From NCBI GenBank assembly GCA_964417825.1, contig CAYQJC010000015.1:1-14635 (forward strand): a stretch of DNA of 14,635 bases, written 5' to 3'. Of this stretch, positions 13,288 through 14,635 are shown piece after piece. The DNA is from CAYQJC01 sp964417825 (GTDB lineage: Bacteria; Patescibacteriota; Minisyncoccia; Minisyncoccales; CG1-02-41-26). How positions within the stretch are numbered: the first letter of the stretch is position 1; each line of letters begins with the position of its first letter. Position numbers and translations under genes: made by a program. Under the pieces are notes generated by a model. It had not been told where the DNA came from and made no database searches. It worked only from the letters and a program-made list of their open reading frames with translations.

Positions 13288-13782
13288 ATGTTAGTTATTC
13301 GTTTTATTAGAACAGGTAAGAGAAATCAACCATTTTTCAGGATTGTGGTGACTGATAAAAAAAATCCTCCTCAAGGTGGACGGTTTTTGGAAATTCTCGG
13401 ATTTTTTAACCCCTTAACAAAAGAGAGAAAGTTGAAAGCAGAGCGGATTAAATATTGGCTCTCGGTTGGTGCTCAACCATCTAAAAGCTTGCATAATTTG
13501 CTGGTGAGCGAGGGGATTATTAAAGCCAAGAAAATAGATGTTCACAAAAAGCCAAAAAAGAAAGAAAAGGAAAAAGAAGAGGTGAAAGAAGAGGAAGTGA
13601 AAAAAGAGGAGTCGAGAGCGGAACAAAGACCTAAAGAAGAAAAACCCAAAGAAACGCCTCAAGAAAAACCAAAAACTCAAGAAGAGAAACCAAAAGAGGG
13701 GATTTCTCCCAATCAACCAGAAGCGAAGAGAGAAAAAGAAGAAAGAAAAGAGAAAGAAGAAGAAGAAAAAAAACAAAAATAA
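13288..13782 (+). CDS. rpsP: Ribosomal protein bS16 with long Lys/Glu/Pro-rich tail
   Basis: A 164-aa small-subunit protein. Residues 1-~86 are the bS16 core (MLVIRFIRTGKRNQPFFRIVVTD, then GFFNPLTKERKLKAERIKYWLSVGAQPSKSLHNLL). Residues 87-164 are a disordered tail of Lys, Glu, Pro and Gln with loosely repeated KPKE/EEKPK motifs, doubling the usual length of ~80-90 aa. The DNA of the tail is almost purely purine on the + strand. ATG 13288 matches the conserved bS16 N-terminus. The in-frame TTG at 13270 overlaps rnc and is rejected. No SD is present. It is the last gene before a strong terminator. Confidence 0.95.
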   Translation: MLVIRFIRTGKRNQPFFRIVVTDKKNPPQGGRFLEILGFFNPLTKERKLKAERIKYWLSVGAQPSKSLHNLLVSEGIIKAKKIDVHKKPKKKEKEKEEVKEEEVKKEESRAEQRPKEEKPKETPQEKPKTQEEKPKEGISPNQPEAKREKEERKEKEEEEKKQK

Positions 13783-13806
13783 CTTAGCCGTTCATAAAGT
13801 GAAATC

Positions 13807-13831
13807 AAAGAGCTGGACCCCAGCTCTTTTT
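13807..13831 (+). terminator. Intrinsic terminator after rpsP
   Basis: AAAGAGCTGG (13807-13816) pairs perfectly with CCAGCTCTTT (13820-13829) around a 3-nt loop, and the T-run reaches 13831. It ends the rpmF-nusB-rnc-rpsP transcript right before a new strong promoter. Confidence 0.88.
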
Positions 13832-13845
13832 GCTGTGCTCAACTC

Positions 13846-13874
13846 TTGACACATTATGCTTTTTATGATATAAT
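13846..13874 (+). promoter_or_regulatory. Perfect-consensus sigma70-type promoter with extended -10
   Basis: TTGACA (13846-13851), exactly 17 nt, then TATAAT (13869-13874), preceded by TGA so that the extended -10 TGn is also present. This is the best promoter in the window. Transcription should start near 13881, about 30 nt before the small gene at 13910. Confidence 0.9.
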
Positions 13875-13895
13875 TTGAATATAAAATAATCAGGA

Positions 13896-13903
13896 AAAGG
13901 AGG
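13896..13903 (+). promoter_or_regulatory. Ideal ribosome binding site of the small basic gene
   Basis: AAAGGAGG lies 6 nt before ATG 13910. It is one of the few strong SDs in the window, paired with the strongest promoter. Confidence 0.85.
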
Positions 13904-13909
13904 TTTCAG

Positions 13910-14041
13910 ATGAAAAAACAACGCTTTAGACCAGTTGAGTTATGGATAAATGCCAAACGTGAAGTTCTTACGCAGCAAGGAGTTAAAAGAATTCGACGGG
14001 AAAGAGAAAGAAACCCTAATTGGTTTCGAGAACAACCTTAA
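13910..14041 (+). CDS. Very basic 43-aa small protein
   Basis: A 43-codon frame from ATG to TAA, unrecognised. It begins MKKQRFRPVELWINAKREVL and has a central VKRIRRERERN cluster, with about a third of residues Lys or Arg, two Trp, and no hydrophobic segment. This points to a soluble nucleic-acid- or ribosome-binding peptide rather than a toxin of the membrane type. Support for real expression is unusually strong: perfect -35/-10, correct leader length, ideal SD, and a terminator isolating it from rpsP. Two RNA hairpins follow its stop within 10-105 nt. It could be an abundant accessory ribosomal or RNA-binding protein, or a leader peptide for the RNA structures downstream; both are inference. 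Confidence 0.75.
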   Translation: MKKQRFRPVELWINAKREVLTQQGVKRIRRERERNPNWFREQP

Positions 14042-14050
14042 CAATCTACT

Positions 14051-14146
14051 GGGGAGCCCGTGTTCTATTCATGAGTTCCCCCGTTCTCCCAATCTCAGAA
14101 TTAGCAGATGACTGTTCTTGGTTAGCTATTCTGGGTTTCGGAGAGT
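14051..14146 (+). ncRNA. Structured RNA: two adjacent hairpins downstream of the 43-aa gene
   Basis: Hairpin 1: GGGGAGC (14051-14057) pairs with GTTCCCC (14075-14081, one G-U). A C-A mismatch follows, then CGTG (14059-14062) with CATG (14070-14073), closing a 7-nt loop. Hairpin 2: CAGAA + TAGC (14096-14105, one bulged T) pairs with GCTA + TTCTG (14125-14133). It is extended outward by TCTCC (14085-14089) with GGAGA (14140-14144). CTCCC (14086-14090) could instead pair with GGGAG (14052-14056), which would break both hairpins. No U-tract follows, so these are not simple terminators. I recognise no known riboswitch or ncRNA class. It may be the 3' UTR of the small gene or a processed RNA. Confidence 0.55.
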
Positions 14147-14165
14147 AAGAAATTGGATTATATAC

Positions 14166-14193
14166 TTGACATAATTTCAAAAATGACTAAAAT
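14166..14193 (+). promoter_or_regulatory. Promoter for khpA
   Basis: TTGACA (14166-14171), a 16-nt spacer, then TAAAAT (14188-14193). The predicted start, near 14200, is just at the base of the next hairpin, so the khpA mRNA would begin with it. Confidence 0.7.
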
Positions 14194-14202
14194 TGCAATA
14201 GA

Positions 14203-14273
14203 AGTAGCTTTTCTTCAGATATACCGATCTTCGGAATTATTGAAAGATCGGATGAAAGAAAGGTCGAGCTACT
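14203..14273 (+). promoter_or_regulatory. Long hairpin in the khpA 5' leader
   Basis: AGTAGCT (14203-14209) pairs with AGCTACT (14267-14273). After a 5-nt bulge, TTTCTT (14210-14215) pairs with AAGAAA (14256-14261). After an internal loop, CCGATCTT (14224-14231) pairs with AAGATCGG (14244-14251) around a 12-nt loop. It totals 21 Watson-Crick pairs within 71 nt. No U-run follows. The SD AAGGA for khpA is 25 nt downstream and free. Confidence 0.7.
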
Positions 14274-14306
14274 AGTAAATCTGAATTTTTATCACGAAAA
14301 GGAACT

Positions 14307-14624
14307 ATGGCTAAGGAACCAGACAGAGAATTTCTTGAGTACGTAGTTAAAGCTTTAGTTGACCATCCCGATGATGTTAAGGTTGACAGGAAAGTGGATG
14401 AAATGGGAGTTTTACTCAGCTTGAAGGTTCACCCAGAAGATATGGGTGCTGTCATCGGGAAAAATGGAGCAACTGCCAGAGCTATCCGCAATCTTGTTCG
14501 GATAGTTGGGCTCAAAAATCATGCAAGAGTAAACCTCAAGATCGAAGAGCCTGCTGGCGGAAAAGGAGAAACTAAAGAAAAAGCTTCAGAAAAGAAAGAA
14601 GAACTGGAAGATTTGAAACTCTAA
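14307..14624 (+). CDS. khpA: KH-domain RNA-binding protein KhpA
   Basis: A 105-aa protein of the KhpA/YlqC family: a single small KH domain (residues 6-80) with the RNA-binding loop GKNG at 51-54 inside VIGKNGATARAIRNLVRI. In other bacteria KhpA pairs with KhpB and binds many RNAs, influencing cell division and elongation. Its gene commonly sits right after rpsP, as here apart from the inserted small gene. Residues 81-105 are a Lys/Glu/Gly-rich tail beyond the usual ~75-80 aa. The start ATG 14307 has an AAGGA SD. Its own promoter and a long leader hairpin suggest regulation apart from rpsP, possibly autoregulation (inference). Confidence 0.92.
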   Translation: MAKEPDREFLEYVVKALVDHPDDVKVDRKVDEMGVLLSLKVHPEDMGAVIGKNGATARAIRNLVRIVGLKNHARVNLKIEEPAGGKGETKEKASEKKEELEDLKL

Positions 14625-14635
14625 AATTTTCCAGT

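Noticed and set aside
13414..13776. 120-codon minus-strand frame rich in Phe and Leu opposite the rpsP tail
   Set aside because: It is the antisense shadow of a polypurine Lys/Glu-coding tract and has no SD or plausible protein pattern.
14051..14081. First hairpin as an intrinsic terminator of the small gene
   Set aside because: It is followed by CGTTCTCCC rather than a U-run, so it does not fit a Rho-independent terminator.
14042..14306. tRNA, tmRNA, SRP RNA or RNase P RNA in the gap
   Set aside because: No T-loop motif, CCA-like acceptor stem, tag-peptide frame or characteristic conserved cores are visible.

Overview
The window reads as a piece of an A+T-rich bacterial chromosome, most likely from the Candidate Phyla Radiation (Patescibacteria, Parcubacteria-like). 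This assignment is inference. It rests on the DUF5667-type secreted protein, a threonyl-tRNA synthetase with no TGS domain, ribosomal proteins with long Lys/Glu-rich tails, heptamer tandem repeats inside and beside housekeeping genes, and start codons that mostly lack Shine-Dalgarno (SD) sequences. Nearly every gene ends in TAA. One ends in TGA, and the standard bacterial code explains everything seen.

Left part (1-1033, + strand): the 3' end of an unidentified gene, a small membrane protein, and an exported GerMN-domain protein ending at a bidirectional terminator. Middle left (1040-3872): miaA and miaB on the minus strand, which encode the two consecutive enzymes of ms2i6A37 tRNA modification. 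A small membrane-protein gene on the + strand with its own terminator lies between them.

Centre (3902-11116, minus strand): one apparent transcription unit that starts at a promoter overlapping the rnhB start. It reads through an 11-residue-repeat beta-helix protein, dnaE (1-nt gap), thrS, a DUF5667 protein and a small unknown protein to a terminator. Right part (11106-14624, + strand): rnhB, rpmF, nusB, rnc, rpsP, terminator, then khpA. This is an information-processing cluster; the rpsP-khpA order is common in bacteria.

The most interesting stretch is 13832-14306, between rpsP and khpA. It holds a perfect-consensus sigma70-type promoter with an extended -10, an ideal SD, and a 43-codon gene for a very basic small protein. 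Two adjacent strong RNA hairpins follow, then a second promoter and a long hairpin that would form the 5' leader of khpA. I recognise neither the peptide nor the RNA structures. Other points of note are heptamer repeats at several loci (two in frame inside miaB, one forming a cruciform-like palindrome at the thrS stop), an Asp-to-Asn change at a metal-ligand position of RNase III, and a beta-helix protein of almost perfect 11-residue periodicity tied to dnaE.
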